Source of the DNA: Halomonas elongata
Lineage (GTDB): Bacteria; Pseudomonadota; Gammaproteobacteria; Pseudomonadales; Halomonadaceae
Assembly: GCF_029081005.1 (NCBI RefSeq)
Contig: NZ_JAJQTQ010000004.1
Coordinates: forward strand, 62,001-126,000
Direction: 5' to 3'
Length of the DNA: 64,000 bases
In this document: positions 10,613-19,253 of the stretch, piece after piece
How positions within the stretch are numbered: the stretch's first letter is position 1
Layout: every line of letters starts with the position of its first letter
Position numbers and translations under genes: made by a program
The notes under the pieces: model-generated
The model's database searches: none
Seen by the model: the letters and a program-made list of their open reading frames with translations, nothing else
What the model was told of the DNA's origin: nothing

Positions 10613-11458
10613 TCACCAGGGTCGGCACAGCATGATATCGCAATGGGGCTCGGCCAGCAGACGTTCGGTGATCTGACTGTGGCGCCCCAGCTGGCCGCGG
10701 CTGCCCAGGGCCAGCAGGTCCGGCGACTGCCGTCGCAGCTGCGTCATCAGCACTTCCAGTGGTTCGCCCTGTTGCAGCTCGAGGGTGAGTTCCGGCACGT
10801 CGTCGAGTTCGGCCATCAGTTGTTCGGTTTCCTGCTCCAGGTGGCGTCTCAGACGTTCGACCTCGTGGTCTCGCCAGCGTGCGTAACCGGTGTCGGAGCC
10901 GAGCTCCCGTTCGCCGGGAATGTTCCAGGCGTGCAGCAGTGTCAGGCGGCCTTCGGGAAAGCGCTTGAGGGTCTCGCGCAGGGTATGTCGCGAGGTCAGC
11001 GAGAAATCCACCGGAACCAGGATGTCGTTCCAGTCACGGTTGGCAGGCTGGCTGACGGAGAGTACCGGACAGGGGGCGCTGCGCAGGACCCTGGCCAGGG
11101 TGGTGCCGTGCACGAGATCGGGATGGCCACGCTTGCGGTGGGCACCGAGGATGATCATGTCCGCTTCGCGCTCGTGGGCCTCGCGAATGATCTCGGCATA
11201 GGGAGCACCGGCCACGGTCTGGATCAGGCTGGCCGGTTCGGCCAGGGCGTAGTCCTCGCGGATATCGGTGAGGGTGACCCCGATGTCCGTCACCACGGCT
11301 TCCTCGAGGTCATGCAGTACCCGCCTCGGCAGATAGGGGTCGAGCACGTGGACGATGTCGAGACGCGCACCTGTCTCGCCGGCCAGTCGAATGGCTCGGG
11401 CGAAGGCGGCACGGTTCTCGGCGGAGAGGTCGCAGGCGAACAGCAGGGTGCGGGTCAT
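10613..11458 (-). CDS. Tandem universal stress protein (two UspA domains)
   Basis: A 281-residue cytoplasmic protein made of two Usp folds. The first runs from [12 protein letters not shown] to about residue 138 and contains [12 protein letters not shown] and APCPVLSV; the second starts at [11 protein letters not shown] and ends with [21 protein letters not shown]. The G-2x-G-9x-G(S/T) loop is incomplete in both halves ([30 protein letters not shown]), so ATP binding is uncertain. It resembles UspE-type proteins linked to stress survival. It stands alone between dtd and thiD, about 70 bases from thiD. Confidence 0.85.
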   Translation of the reverse strand: MTRTLLFACDLSAENRAAFARAIRLAGETGARLDIVHVLDPYLPRRVLHDLEEAVVTDIGVTLTDIREDYALAEPASLIQTVAGAPYAEIIREAHEREADMIILGAHRKRGHPDLVHGTTLARVLRSAPCPVLSVSQPANRDWNDILVPVDFSLTSRHTLRETLKRFPEGRLTLLHAWNIPGERELGSDTGYARWRDHEVERLRRHLEQETEQLMAELDDVPELTLELQQGEPLEVLMTQLRRQSPDLLALGSRGQLGRHSQITERLLAEPHCDIMLCRPW

Positions 11459-11530
11459 GGCACAGCCCTCTTGATGCCGGGAGAGACCTTCAGGATGGGT
11501 GGCCCCGGCGCCCCGTGCAAGTGACGGGCG

Positions 11531-12361
11531 TCACCACCAGGCGTGAAAGTGGTGCACCGGGCCTCGGCCGTGGCCCACCGCGAGGCGGTGGCTGGCGTCC
11601 AGGGCGCGATGCAGCCATTGCTTGGCTTCGCCGATGGCGGCGACGACCTCGGTGTGGCCGGCGTCTGTCGGCAGGTGCGCCAGGTGCGCGGTGATGGCGG
11701 AAGAGAGCGCACAGCCGGTGCCGTGCAGGTTGTCGGTATCGATGCGCGGGGCCGGCAGCCAGGCGCTGTCGGTGGGCGTGGCCAGCAGGTCGGGGCATGC
11801 CTCGCCCGGCAGGTGCCCCCCCTTGAGCAGCACATAGGGGACCGAGAGTGCCTGCAGGCCGGGGAGCATGGTTTCCATGGCATCGGGGCTGCGGGGCGCT
11901 CGGGTATCGAGCAGCACGGCGGCTTCCGGCAGGTTGGGCGTGATCACGTCGGCCAGCGGCACCAGGATGTCGCGCACCGCGCCGATGCCGGCATTGTCCA
12001 CCAGGATGTCGCCACTCTTGGCGACCATCACCGGGTCGAGCACGATCCAGCGCGGGCGATGGCGGCTCAGGGCCGCACCGATCGTCTCGGCCACCTCGCG
12101 ACTGGCCACCATGCCGATCTTCACGGCGTCGATACGCACGTCGTCGAGCAGGTTGTCGAGCTGCTCGCCGATCGCCGCGGCGGCTACTGGATGCACCCGG
12201 GCCACCCCCTGGGTGTTCTGGGCGATCACCGCGGTGATGACGTTGGTGGCATAGGTGCCCAGGGCAGAGAGGGTCTTGATATCGCCTTGCAGGCCGGCAC
12301 CGCCGGACGGGTCGGAGCCGGCAATGGTCAGGGTATGAGGAAGAGTCTTCGAGGCTGGCAT
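11531..12361 (-). CDS. thiD: Hydroxymethylpyrimidine/phosphomethylpyrimidine kinase
   Basis: A 276-residue ribokinase-fold enzyme of thiamine synthesis that phosphorylates HMP and then HMP-P. Diagnostic stretches are LTIAGSDPSGGAGLQGDIKT near the start, VKIGMV, VLDPVMVAKSG, VITPNLPEA, LLKGGH and the catalytic loop DNLHGTGCALSSAI. I used ATG 12361, which gives a normal ThiD length; ATG 12403 is in frame and equally possible since neither has a clear ribosome site. No other thi gene is nearby. It lies downstream of the second TRAP system but is separated from it by a hairpin. Confidence 0.92.
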   Translation of the reverse strand: MPASKTLPHTLTIAGSDPSGGAGLQGDIKTLSALGTYATNVITAVIAQNTQGVARVHPVAAAAIGEQLDNLLDDVRIDAVKIGMVASREVAETIGAALSRHRPRWIVLDPVMVAKSGDILVDNAGIGAVRDILVPLADVITPNLPEAAVLLDTRAPRSPDAMETMLPGLQALSVPYVLLKGGHLPGEACPDLLATPTDSAWLPAPRIDTDNLHGTGCALSSAITAHLAHLPTDAGHTEVVAAIGEAKQWLHRALDASHRLAVGHGRGPVHHFHAWW

Positions 12362-12448
12362 GGTCGCGTTGTCCGTGCTGTCGGGAGTCGCCGAAAGTGG
12401 CATTCAGCATACTGTACACGGCCGGGTGCCGGCCATGTCGGCAACGCG

Positions 12449-12472
12449 ACGGGCCACCCGAAGGTGGCCCGT
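12449..12472 (-). terminator. Terminator-like hairpin after the TRAP binding-protein gene
   Basis: A perfect 10-bp stem (ACGGGCCACC / GGTGGCCCGT) closed on the minus strand by a stable TTCG tetraloop lies 21 bases after the stop of the dctP-like gene. The T tract is missing, so it may act as a weak terminator or 3' stabiliser. Confidence 0.6.
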
Positions 12473-12492
12473 GGAAGCGTGACGGCCAGCGG

Positions 12493-13578
12493 CTACTGGG
12501 TGGTATCGCCGTCCGGGTTGCGGGCGTTGTAGTAGGCCTGCTCGGAGATGGCGTGATAGTTCACCACCTTGTCCTGGAAAGCCCGATAGGAGTCGTGGAT
12601 CTTGCTCGCCATGTCGCTGGACTCGGCCAGTTCGGCGACCACGTCGGCAGAGTGCTTCTGGGCTTCGGCGAGGACATCGTCCGGCAGGCGGCGCAGTTCG
12701 ACGTCGTGCTCGTTGATCAGGGTCTGCAGGGCATCGTTGTTGCGCGCGGTGTACTCGTCGAGCACGTCCTGGTTCACGTCGCGCACGGCGGTGCGCAGGA
12801 TGGCCTGCAGATCCGATGGCAGCGAGGCCATGGCTTCTTCGTTGATGATGGCCTCGAACATCACCGTCGGCTCGTGCCAGCCCGGGTAATAGTAATAGTC
12901 GGCGGCCTGATGCAGGCCGAAGGCCAGGTCGTTGTAGGGACCGATCCACTCGGTGGCGTCGATGGCGCCGGATTGCAGGGACGTGAAGATCTCGCCGCCC
13001 GGCATGTTGACGATGGCCACGCCCATGCGGTTCATGACCTCGCCGCCCAGGCCCGGCATGCGCATCTTCAGGCCGTCCAGGTCGTCGACCGAGTTGATTT
13101 CCTTGTTGTACCAGCCGCCCATCTGCACGCCGGAGGCACCGGCCGCCATGACGTCGACGCCGAAGTCGGCATAGAGCTCGTTCCACAGCTCGAGGCCGTC
13201 GCCGTAATGCAGCCAGGCGTTCATCTCCTGAGCGTTCATGCCGAAGGGGACGGCGGCGAAGAACTGTGCCGCCGGTGCCTTGCCCTTCCAGTAGTAGGAG
13301 GCGGAATGGCCGATCTCGGCGGTACCCTCGGAGACGGCATCGAAGACCTCGAAGCCGGGTACCAGTTGGCCGGCACCGAAGACCTCGATCTGCAGTCGAC
13401 CATCGGACATTTCCTCGACCAGCTTGGCGAGGCGCTCGGGGCCCTGGCCGACGCCGGGAAAGTTCTTCGGCCAGGAGGTCACCAGCTTCCATTCGAAGGT
13501 TTCCTGGGCCTGGGTGGCGCCGGCGGCCAGGGTCAGGCCGACGCCGGCCATGGCCATGACGAGTGCTTTCGGTTGCAT
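12493..13578 (-). CDS. TRAP transporter binding protein, TakP/2-oxo-acid subfamily
   Basis: A 361-residue periplasmic DctP-family protein with a signal peptide (MQPKALVMAMAGVGLTLAAGATQAQ). The mature start ETFEWKLVTSWPKNFPGVGQG, and FGAGQLVPGFEVFDAVSEGTAEIGHSASYYWKG, GEIFTSLQSGAIDATEWIGPYND and GWHEPTVMFEAIIN, resemble the branch containing Rhodobacter TakP and lactate-binding homologues, often annotated as mannitol/chloroaromatic type. A monocarboxylic 2-oxo or 2-hydroxy acid is therefore a likely ligand, by family only. Unusually for many TRAP operons it comes last, after the two membrane genes, with a 162-base gap that contains a small GGCCC/GGGCC hairpin (13619-13632). Confidence 0.88.
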   Translation of the reverse strand: MQPKALVMAMAGVGLTLAAGATQAQETFEWKLVTSWPKNFPGVGQGPERLAKLVEEMSDGRLQIEVFGAGQLVPGFEVFDAVSEGTAEIGHSASYYWKGKAPAAQFFAAVPFGMNAQEMNAWLHYGDGLELWNELYADFGVDVMAAGASGVQMGGWYNKEINSVDDLDGLKMRMPGLGGEVMNRMGVAIVNMPGGEIFTSLQSGAIDATEWIGPYNDLAFGLHQAADYYYYPGWHEPTVMFEAIINEEAMASLPSDLQAILRTAVRDVNQDVLDEYTARNNDALQTLINEHDVELRRLPDDVLAEAQKHSADVVAELAESSDMASKIHDSYRAFQDKVVNYHAISEQAYYNARNPDGDTTQ

Positions 13579-13740
13579 GTGAATGCTCCCCTTGTTGGTG
13601 TTGTTTGCCTTGCGGAGAGGCCCTTGTGGGCCAGGGTCAGACAGGTGATGTATCCCTGCCTCGTGATGAAGCTCGCCCGGGACACTATAGCCGGCCGCGA
13701 GCGTTGGACCGTCTGTCCCTTGTCCATGCTCTGCCCTGGC

Positions 13741-15144
13741 TCAGAACTGATCGGGCAGCCAGGTGGCCAGTTCCGGGAAGAACGCCAGGGCCAGCAGCAT
13801 GCCCAACTGGATCAAGATGAAGGGAATGACCCCTCGGTAGATGGATGAGGTTGCCACCGAATCCGGTGCCACGCCGCGCAGGTAGAAGAGCGCAAAACCG
13901 AAGGGCGGCGTGAGGAATGATGTCTGCAGGTTGATGGCGATCATGATGCCCAGCCAGATGGGATCCAGGCCCATGGCCAGCAGGATCGGGCCGACGATCG
14001 GCACCACCACGAAGGTGATTTCGATGAAGTCGAGAATGAAGCCGAGCAGGAAGATCACCAGCATGACGACCAGCGTCGCGCCGACGACCCCGCCGGGCAT
14101 GTTCTCGAAAAGATGCGTCACCAGCTCTTCACCGCCATAGGCGCGGAAGACCAGCGAGAACAGTGCCGCACCGATCAGGATCAGGAAGACCATGGTGGTG
14201 ACGTTGGCCGTGGAGCGGAGCGCCTCCCGGAGGGTGGCCAGATCCAGGCGGCGATAGGCCAGGGCCAGCGTCAGGGCGCCGAAGGCCCCGACCGCCGAGG
14301 CCTCGGTGGGCGTGGCGAAGCCGCCGAGAATCGAGCCGAGTACCACCACGATCAGCACGATGGGCGGCACCAGCCCTTTCAGCAACAGCCAGCCCAGCCC
14401 GCCTTCGTGGCCGAGCTCCGCCATCAATTCCTGACGGTCGGCGGCCGGTGCGGCGCTTGGCTTGAGCCAGGCAATGACGGTGACATAAGCGATATACAGC
14501 ACGACCAGAATCAGGCCCGGCACCAGGGCGCCCATGAAGAGGTCGCCCACCGATACCGTCTTGGGGCTGAAGATGCCCATGGACAACTGGGCCTGTTGAT
14601 AGGCCGAGGACAGCACGTCGCCGAGCAGCACCAGGGCGATGGAGGGGGGAATGATCTGTCCCAGGGTGCCGGTGGCACAGATGGTGCCGGTGGCCAGCGA
14701 AGGGCTGTAGTGACGCTTGAGCATGGTCGGCAGCGACATCAGGCCCATGGTCACCACGGTGGCGCCGACGATACCGGTGGAGGCCGCCAGCAGCATGCCG
14801 ACCAGAGTCACCGAGATACCGAGCCCGCCGCGCAACGAGCCGAACAGCAGCGCCATGGCGTCGAGCAGGGTCTCGGCGACCCGGGATTTCTCCAGCAGCA
14901 CGCCCATCAACACGAAAAGCGGCACCGCCAGCAGTGTCTGGTTGGTCATGATGCCGTAGAGGCGGTTGGGGAAGGCGGACAGGTAGCCACCGTCGAAATT
15001 GGCGTCGATGCCCAGGGCCTCGAGCCCGAAACCCATGCCGGCGAAGGCCAGGGCAGTCCCGGCCAGAGACAGGGCAACCGGATAGCCGAACATCAGCACG
15101 GTGCAGATGACCGCGAACAGCACCAGCGGCATGAATTCCAGCAT
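13741..15144 (-). CDS. TRAP transporter large permease (DctM)
   Basis: A 467-residue membrane protein with about twelve helices. It carries DctM landmarks: PLFVLMGVLLEKSRVAE, AASTGIVGATVVTMG, IIPPSIALVLLG, FATPTEASAVGAFGAL, DFIEITFVVVPIVGPIL and LTPPFGFALFYLRG. ATG 15144 overlaps the stop of the DctQ gene (TGATG), which implies translational coupling. Long loops between helices 6 and 7 (KPSAAPAADRQELMAELG) are typical of this TakP-linked branch. It works with the neighbouring small subunit and the binding protein encoded downstream. Confidence 0.92.
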   Translation of the reverse strand: MLEFMPLVLFAVICTVLMFGYPVALSLAGTALAFAGMGFGLEALGIDANFDGGYLSAFPNRLYGIMTNQTLLAVPLFVLMGVLLEKSRVAETLLDAMALLFGSLRGGLGISVTLVGMLLAASTGIVGATVVTMGLMSLPTMLKRHYSPSLATGTICATGTLGQIIPPSIALVLLGDVLSSAYQQAQLSMGIFSPKTVSVGDLFMGALVPGLILVVLYIAYVTVIAWLKPSAAPAADRQELMAELGHEGGLGWLLLKGLVPPIVLIVVVLGSILGGFATPTEASAVGAFGALTLALAYRRLDLATLREALRSTANVTTMVFLILIGAALFSLVFRAYGGEELVTHLFENMPGGVVGATLVVMLVIFLLGFILDFIEITFVVVPIVGPILLAMGLDPIWLGIMIAINLQTSFLTPPFGFALFYLRGVAPDSVATSSIYRGVIPFILIQLGMLLALAFFPELATWLPDQF

Positions 15145-15701
15145 CACAGGTGCTCCTCGTGGTTCGGGGTGTCGTCGTCGGGATCGAGTCGCCCCGTCAG
15201 GATCAGGACATTGCGGCCGGCCTCTACCAGACCCTGCAGGCTCATCAGGATGGCGAACAGCGGGATCAGCGTCTTGAGCAGAAAGACGCCGGGAATGCCG
15301 CCGGAGTCGGGCGAGCCCTCGAGAATCGCCCAGGACTTGCCCACATAGCCGAGGCTGACGAGGATCGTGAAGACCATCACCGGCAGCAACAGCAGCAGGG
15401 TGCCGAGCAGATCGACCAGCGCCTTGCGACGGGCCGACATGCCTCGGTAGAAGATGTCCACTCGCACATGGCCGTCATGGCGCAGGGTGTAGGCAGCGGC
15501 GAGCATGAAGACCGTGGCGTGCAGGTACATCACCGATTCCTGCATGGGAATGCTGTTGATGCTGAAGGCATAGCGCAGCACCACGATCAGGAACTGGATC
15601 AGCATCATGGCCAGGATCAGCCATGACAGGCTCCTGCCGAGCCATTCGGAGAGATGATCTAGCCGGGCGAGGAGGCGCGGCAACTCGCGTGTTTGGGACA
15701 T
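15144..15701 (-). CDS. TRAP transporter small permease (DctQ)
   Basis: A 185-residue protein with four membrane helices (LSWLILAMMLIQFLIVVLR; ESVMYLHATVFMLAAAYTL; LLGTLLLLLPVMVFTILVSLG; the last around LIPLFAILMSLQG). The stretch YAFSINSIPMQESVMYLHATVFMLAAAYTL, split by family-conserved Gln-Glu, and GHVRVDIFYRGMS are DctQ hallmarks. It is the first gene of the operon dctQ-dctM-dctP on the minus strand. The repeat at 15814-15877 lies in its upstream region, so its promoter must sit beside or inside that element. Confidence 0.92.
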   Translation of the reverse strand: MSQTRELPRLLARLDHLSEWLGRSLSWLILAMMLIQFLIVVLRYAFSINSIPMQESVMYLHATVFMLAAAYTLRHDGHVRVDIFYRGMSARRKALVDLLGTLLLLLPVMVFTILVSLGYVGKSWAILEGSPDSGGIPGVFLLKTLIPLFAILMSLQGLVEAGRNVLILTGRLDPDDDTPNHEEHL

Positions 15702-15813
15702 GAGGTTCTCGCTGGGCAGCCATTGGCGTCGAACCGGCGCGACGCGCCGACGCAGTCAACGCAGACTATACGGGAAAGGGCGAGATTCTGTCAGGCGAGG
15801 CGGATTAACCTTT

Positions 15814-15877
15814 AGGGCTATTGCAGTGGGATCTGTCGACGGATCAGCCCGAGCGACAAAGCTTGAAGGCGATGCCC
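15814..15877. repeat. Stem-forming intergenic repeat, copy 2
   Basis: The core 15829-15864 is identical over 36 bases to 2010-2045. The arms are less perfect than in copy 1 (GGGCTATTGCAGT on the left, AAGGCGATGCCC on the right). Like copy 1 it stands between two minus-strand genes, downstream of one (the EEP hydrolase) and upstream of the next. Confidence 0.75.
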
Positions 15878-15893
15878 TGGGTCAATCTTGGTA

Positions 15894-16715
15894 TCAGGCA
15901 GGCGTGTCGCGGTTCAGCAAGGTATCGCGACAGGCATCCGGCAGACACACATCGATCGCTACCGGCAGGTGGTCGGAGAACAGGTGCTCCAGCACCTCGA
16001 CGCGGTCGGCCTGCAGGGAGTCGGACAGCAGGATGTGGTCCAGGGCACGGCGCGGCTGCCAGGACGGATAGCTGAGCGCCGGTCGAACGGGATGCAACGG
16101 CAACGAGTCGCGGAAACGCGAATGGGCGTGCAACTGGTCCGGCGTGCAGTTTAGGTCCCCCATCACCACCACATGGCGCAGTGGCTGGACCAGCTCGCTG
16201 AGATAGTCGAGCTGGCGCACCCGGGCGCGGTGGCTCAATGCCAGGTGCGCGACAAACAGGTGCAGGGCGTCCGGGCCGTCGCCGAAACGGGCATGGATGG
16301 CCCCTCGTCCGGGCATCGGGCCGGGCAGGCTGTGCTCTTCGATGTGCCGGGGCGTCAACCTCGACAGCAGGCCGTTGCTGTGCTGGGCGAGCTGGCCCAG
16401 GTTGCGGTTGAGTTGCTGGAAGTGATGGGGAAAGCCGGCGCGGCTGGCCAGGTACTCGACCTGATTGACGCGACCCGAGCGGAAGCTGCCGCCGTCGACT
16501 TCCTGGAGGCCGACGACGTCGAAGCGACTCAACACCTCGCCGATCATGTCGAGCCGCTTGAGTCGTTGCGGGTGCGGCAGCAGATGCTGCCAGCTACGCG
16601 TGAGGTAATGATGGTAGGCCGAGGTCTGGATGCCTACCTGAAGATTGAAGGTCAGCAGCTTGAGATGGCCATCCTCGAGGGCCGGCCATCGTGCCTCGGC
16701 CAGGGACGATCCCAT
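15894..16715 (-). CDS. Endonuclease/exonuclease/phosphatase (EEP) family protein
   Basis: A 273-residue protein of the EEP (DNase I-like) superfamily. The metal and catalytic motifs are visible in order: LLTFNLQ (N of the fold start), VGLQEVD (catalytic Glu), FVAHLALSHRAR (His), VVMGDLNCTPD (GDLN) and the final SDHLPVAIDV (SDHLP). These enzymes cut phosphodiester bonds in nucleic acids, lipids or inositol phosphates; the substrate cannot be told. There is no clear signal peptide. It begins two bases after the dsbA stop, so the pair is probably co-transcribed, an order also common in pseudomonads. Confidence 0.88.
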   Translation of the reverse strand: MGSSLAEARWPALEDGHLKLLTFNLQVGIQTSAYHHYLTRSWQHLLPHPQRLKRLDMIGEVLSRFDVVGLQEVDGGSFRSGRVNQVEYLASRAGFPHHFQQLNRNLGQLAQHSNGLLSRLTPRHIEEHSLPGPMPGRGAIHARFGDGPDALHLFVAHLALSHRARVRQLDYLSELVQPLRHVVVMGDLNCTPDQLHAHSRFRDSLPLHPVRPALSYPSWQPRRALDHILLSDSLQADRVEVLEHLFSDHLPVAIDVCLPDACRDTLLNRDTPA

Positions 16716-16717
16716 CG

Positions 16718-17350
16718 TCAGTTCGCTCGCTCCTCGCGCACCTTGTCCACCAGGTCACCGGCGATCCGGGGCATGTTGTCGAGGCTGCCGGCGCTGCTCG
16801 GCGTCACCACGTAGCGGCCATCGATGATCAGTGCCGGTACGCCCATCAGCTGCATGTTGCGCATGCGCGCGTGGGCCTGGTTGACCTGGCTCTTCACGCC
16901 GAAAGAGTTCAGTGCTTCCAGGGCCTCGTCCTCGCTGACGCCGTAATCGCTGAAGAAGGCCGCGACCGCCTCGGGTTCGGTCAACTGGCGGTCCTGCTCA
17001 TGGATGGCATCGAAGAAATCGGCATGCAGGTCCTGCTGGATGCCCAGCTCCCTGGCGGCGTAGAAGGCGGCGGCGTGCTTGTTCCAGGCACCGCCCATGG
17101 TAGCCGGCATGCGCTCGAATACGACGTCGTCGGGCAGTCCATCGACCCAGGCATTGAGCGTGTCTTCCAGGTCATAGCAGTGCGGGCAGCCGTACCAGAA
17201 TGCCTCGGTGACCTCGATCTTGCCATCCTCGACGTGGGTCTTCACCGGCTCGTCCAGGGTGCTGTAATGCTGGCCTTCCACGAGGGGAGCGGCAGTGGCG
17301 ATGGTGGACAGGCCGAGGCCCGCCAGCGCGACCATCAGGGACTTGAGCAT
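16718..17350 (-). CDS. dsbA: Thiol:disulfide interchange protein DsbA
   Basis: A 210-residue periplasmic oxidase that forms disulfide bonds in exported proteins. It has a signal peptide (MLKSLMVALAGLGLSTIATA), the active site FWYGCPHCYDLE with the DsbA-type CPHC, the all-helical insert and the cis-proline loop GVPALIIDGRYV. The length equals the E. coli type. The gene lies between cytochrome c4 and an EEP hydrolase. A MITE-like element has inserted between it and the cytochrome gene, so any old co-transcription from upstream now passes through that element. Confidence 0.95.
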   Translation of the reverse strand: MLKSLMVALAGLGLSTIATAAPLVEGQHYSTLDEPVKTHVEDGKIEVTEAFWYGCPHCYDLEDTLNAWVDGLPDDVVFERMPATMGGAWNKHAAAFYAARELGIQQDLHADFFDAIHEQDRQLTEPEAVAAFFSDYGVSEDEALEALNSFGVKSQVNQAHARMRNMQLMGVPALIIDGRYVVTPSSAGSLDNMPRIAGDLVDKVREERAN

Positions 17351-17491
17351 GATGCGAATCTCTCCTTGCGTGATTCAGGTTCCAGGGTCAGCCATCAGGG
17401 TGGCATCGCCGGCTTGGAGTCCGACACGGCGCGGGGGTTCCCCATGAGCCGCATTCGAGTCGATCCTGCGCGGCGGCGATGCCGGACTCAA

Positions 17492-17634
17492 GGAAATACT
17501 GAATAAATCGCCGAGCATAGTGAAGCGCAAGGCGCACGGAGCACAGAAAGCGAGACATAACGAGGGGTTAGGCGAGCTTTCGAGCACCGCGCAACGAAGC
17601 GATTTGCATGCGCAGGCATTTAAGCAGTGTTTCC
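17492..17634. mobile_element. MITE-like element, 143 bp, with inverted ends and TCAA target duplication
   Basis: The ends GGAAATACTGAATAAAT (17492-17508) and ATTTAAGCAGTGTTTCC (17618-17634) are inverted repeats agreeing at 14 of 17 positions. TCAA stands directly outside both ends (17488-17491 and 17635-17638), as expected for a 4-bp target-site duplication. There is no transposase frame. The right-hand TCAA forms the TGA stop of the cytochrome c4 gene. The 87-codon frame across it on the minus strand is a chance product. Confidence 0.8.
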
Positions 17635-18255
17635 TCAATGCAGGCCGAGCACATAATTCGCCAGGGCATTCATGTCACGTTCGCTCAACCTGGCAGCGAT
17701 GTCACGCATGATACCGTTGGGGTCGTTGTCGCGACTCCCCTCGGCGAAGGCCTTCAGTGCGGCGATGGTATAGTCGGTCTTCTGGCCCGACAACGCCGGA
17801 TAGGCGGCGCTGCCGATGCCGGCCCCGGTGGGCGTATGACAGGCACTGCAGGCGGGCAGGCCGCGTTCCAGATCGCCGGCGCGGTAGAGCTCGCGACCGT
17901 GGGCCACCAGGGCCTCGTCCGGGTCGGCCTGACCCAGTTCCGGTGTCTGCTCGGCGTAGAAGGCCGCCACATTGCGGATGTCCTGATCGGAAAAGTCGTC
18001 CAGTTGTCCGGTCATCTGCGGCACCTGGCGGTCGCCGTCGCGGATTTCCTCGAGTTGCTTGACCAGGTAAGTGGCCTTCTGGCCGGCGAGGTTGGGAAAC
18101 AGGCCGGAGGGGCTGACGCCGGTCTGGCCGTGGCAGGCGGCGCAGGGGGCGGCCTTTTCGCGGCCGGCAGCGGTATCCGCTTCCATGACGGTGTCCGCCG
18201 CGACGGCGTTCCATGCGGCCATGAACATGACCAGGCTTGCCAGTAGCTGTCTCAT
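17635..18255 (-). CDS. Di-haem cytochrome c4
   Basis: A 206-residue periplasmic electron carrier. A signal peptide (MRQLLASLVMFMAAWNAVAA) precedes two c-type haem domains: CAACH in the first half and CSACH in the second, each followed by a methionine ligand candidate (PQMTGQL; GIMRDIAARL). The FPNLAGQKATYLVKQLEEI and YPALSGQKTDYTIAALKAF repeats are typical of cytochrome c4, which passes electrons to terminal oxidases. ATG 18255 was chosen for the signal peptide; the frame runs on upstream to 18459. The stop codon coincides with the target duplication of a MITE-like element, so the native 3' flank has been replaced. Confidence 0.93.
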   Translation of the reverse strand: MRQLLASLVMFMAAWNAVAADTVMEADTAAGREKAAPCAACHGQTGVSPSGLFPNLAGQKATYLVKQLEEIRDGDRQVPQMTGQLDDFSDQDIRNVAAFYAEQTPELGQADPDEALVAHGRELYRAGDLERGLPACSACHTPTGAGIGSAAYPALSGQKTDYTIAALKAFAEGSRDNDPNGIMRDIAARLSERDMNALANYVLGLH

Positions 18256-18356
18256 CGCTGTTCCACTTATGTCGTTGTCTTGTCCCGGCCGCCGGGGCGT
18301 CCGGATTATTATGGTTTCGACACTTGCCTCGCCGGTCGTCGTCGGCGCGGACCCGG

Positions 18357-18365
18357 TGATATAAT
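18357..18365 (+). promoter_or_regulatory. Extended -10 promoter candidate for engB
   Basis: The sequence TGATATAAT is an extended -10 (TGnTATAAT) about 105 bases before the engB ATG, in the divergent gap between cytochrome c4 and engB. No convincing -35 is seen, which is acceptable for extended -10 promoters. Confidence 0.5.
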
Positions 18366-18470
18366 CTCGATGCCCGGGTCGCAGACACATGATGCTGCAG
18401 TATAACGGAGCCCCCGGAACGCGGAAACGACACCGTTTCACGCTTTCCTCGACCAACATCAGGATCTGCC

Positions 18471-19091
18471 ATGTCGCGACTCAATTACCAGGCCGCCCGT
18501 TTTCTCACCAGTGCGCCGACCCTGGCGAAATGCCCGACGGACACGGGTGCCGAGGTCGCCTTCGCTGGCCGCTCCAACGCCGGAAAGTCCAGTGCCATCA
18601 ACGTCCTGACTCGTCAGAAGGCCTTGGCACGAACTTCCAAGACACCCGGCCGAACCCAGTTGATCAACTTCTTCACGCTGGGAGACGACACCGAGCTCCG
18701 TCTGGTCGACCTGCCTGGTTATGGGTATGCCAAGGTACCCGATTCCGTCAAGCTGGAGTGGCAACGCCATCTGGCCGATTACCTGCAACGTCGCGCCTCG
18801 TTGCGTGGCCTGGTGCTGCTGATGGACGTGCGTCATCCGCTCACCGAATTCGATCAGACCATGCTGGGGTGGGCCGATGAGCAGGACATGCCCGTGCACA
18901 TCCTGCTGACCAAGGCCGACAAGCTGAAGAGCGGCGCCGCCAAGAACGCCCTGCAGCAGGTGCGGTCCCAGCTGCGCGAGTGGGAGGACCTGGTTTCCAT
19001 CCAGTTGTTCTCGGCGCTCAAGAAGCAAGGCGTCGACGAGGTGCATCAGCGCCTCGACGACTGGTTGCTGAGCGAAACACCTACCAGCTAG
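18471..19091 (+). CDS. engB: Ribosome-biogenesis GTPase EngB/YsxC
   Basis: A 206-residue essential GTPase that helps assemble the large ribosomal subunit. G1 is [10 protein letters not shown]2 falls around [12 protein letters not shown]3 is [10 protein letters not shown] and G4 is [11 protein letters not shown]. The length is that of E. coli YihA. ATG 18471 follows AGGATCTGCC and begins the conserved [15 protein letters not shown]. It is divergent from cytochrome c4, the arrangement seen in pseudomonads. Downstream lies a complex inverted repeat. Confidence 0.96.
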   Translation: MSRLNYQAARFLTSAPTLAKCPTDTGAEVAFAGRSNAGKSSAINVLTRQKALARTSKTPGRTQLINFFTLGDDTELRLVDLPGYGYAKVPDSVKLEWQRHLADYLQRRASLRGLVLLMDVRHPLTEFDQTMLGWADEQDMPVHILLTKADKLKSGAAKNALQQVRSQLREWEDLVSIQLFSALKKQGVDEVHQRLDDWLLSETPTS

Positions 19092-19104
19092 TGCATTGGG
19101 GCAT

Positions 19105-19198
19105 CCGGAGGCAGGCTTTCGTGAGGGCGCTGTGAACCCTTCCCTGGGCGCTACATCCGCCATCCATGGCGGATGACCCTCGCTACACCTGCCTCCGG
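19105..19198. repeat. Nested inverted repeat downstream of engB
   Basis: Outer arms CCGGAGGCAGG (19105-19115) and CCTGCCTCCGG (19188-19198) are perfect complements enclosing an inner hairpin CATCCGCCA-TCCA-TGGCGGATG (19154-19175). The unit fills most of the gap between engB and the convergent HAD gene. It may be a dispersed palindromic element or a two-way terminator; no second copy is seen in the window. Confidence 0.6.
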
Positions 19199-19253
19199 AG
19201 GTCGGTGTCGTGCAGAGGCGCTGTGTTTTTGGCCTGCTGTTTTCATCAGCCAG

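Noticed and set aside
11531..12403. Longer ThiD starting at 12403
   Set aside because: Possible, but the extra 14 residues are not part of the fold and no ribosome site supports that start; 12361 gives the usual length.
17375..17638. An 87-codon Cys-rich frame on the minus strand
   Set aside because: It runs across the MITE-like element and its flank; no ribosome site, no family features.
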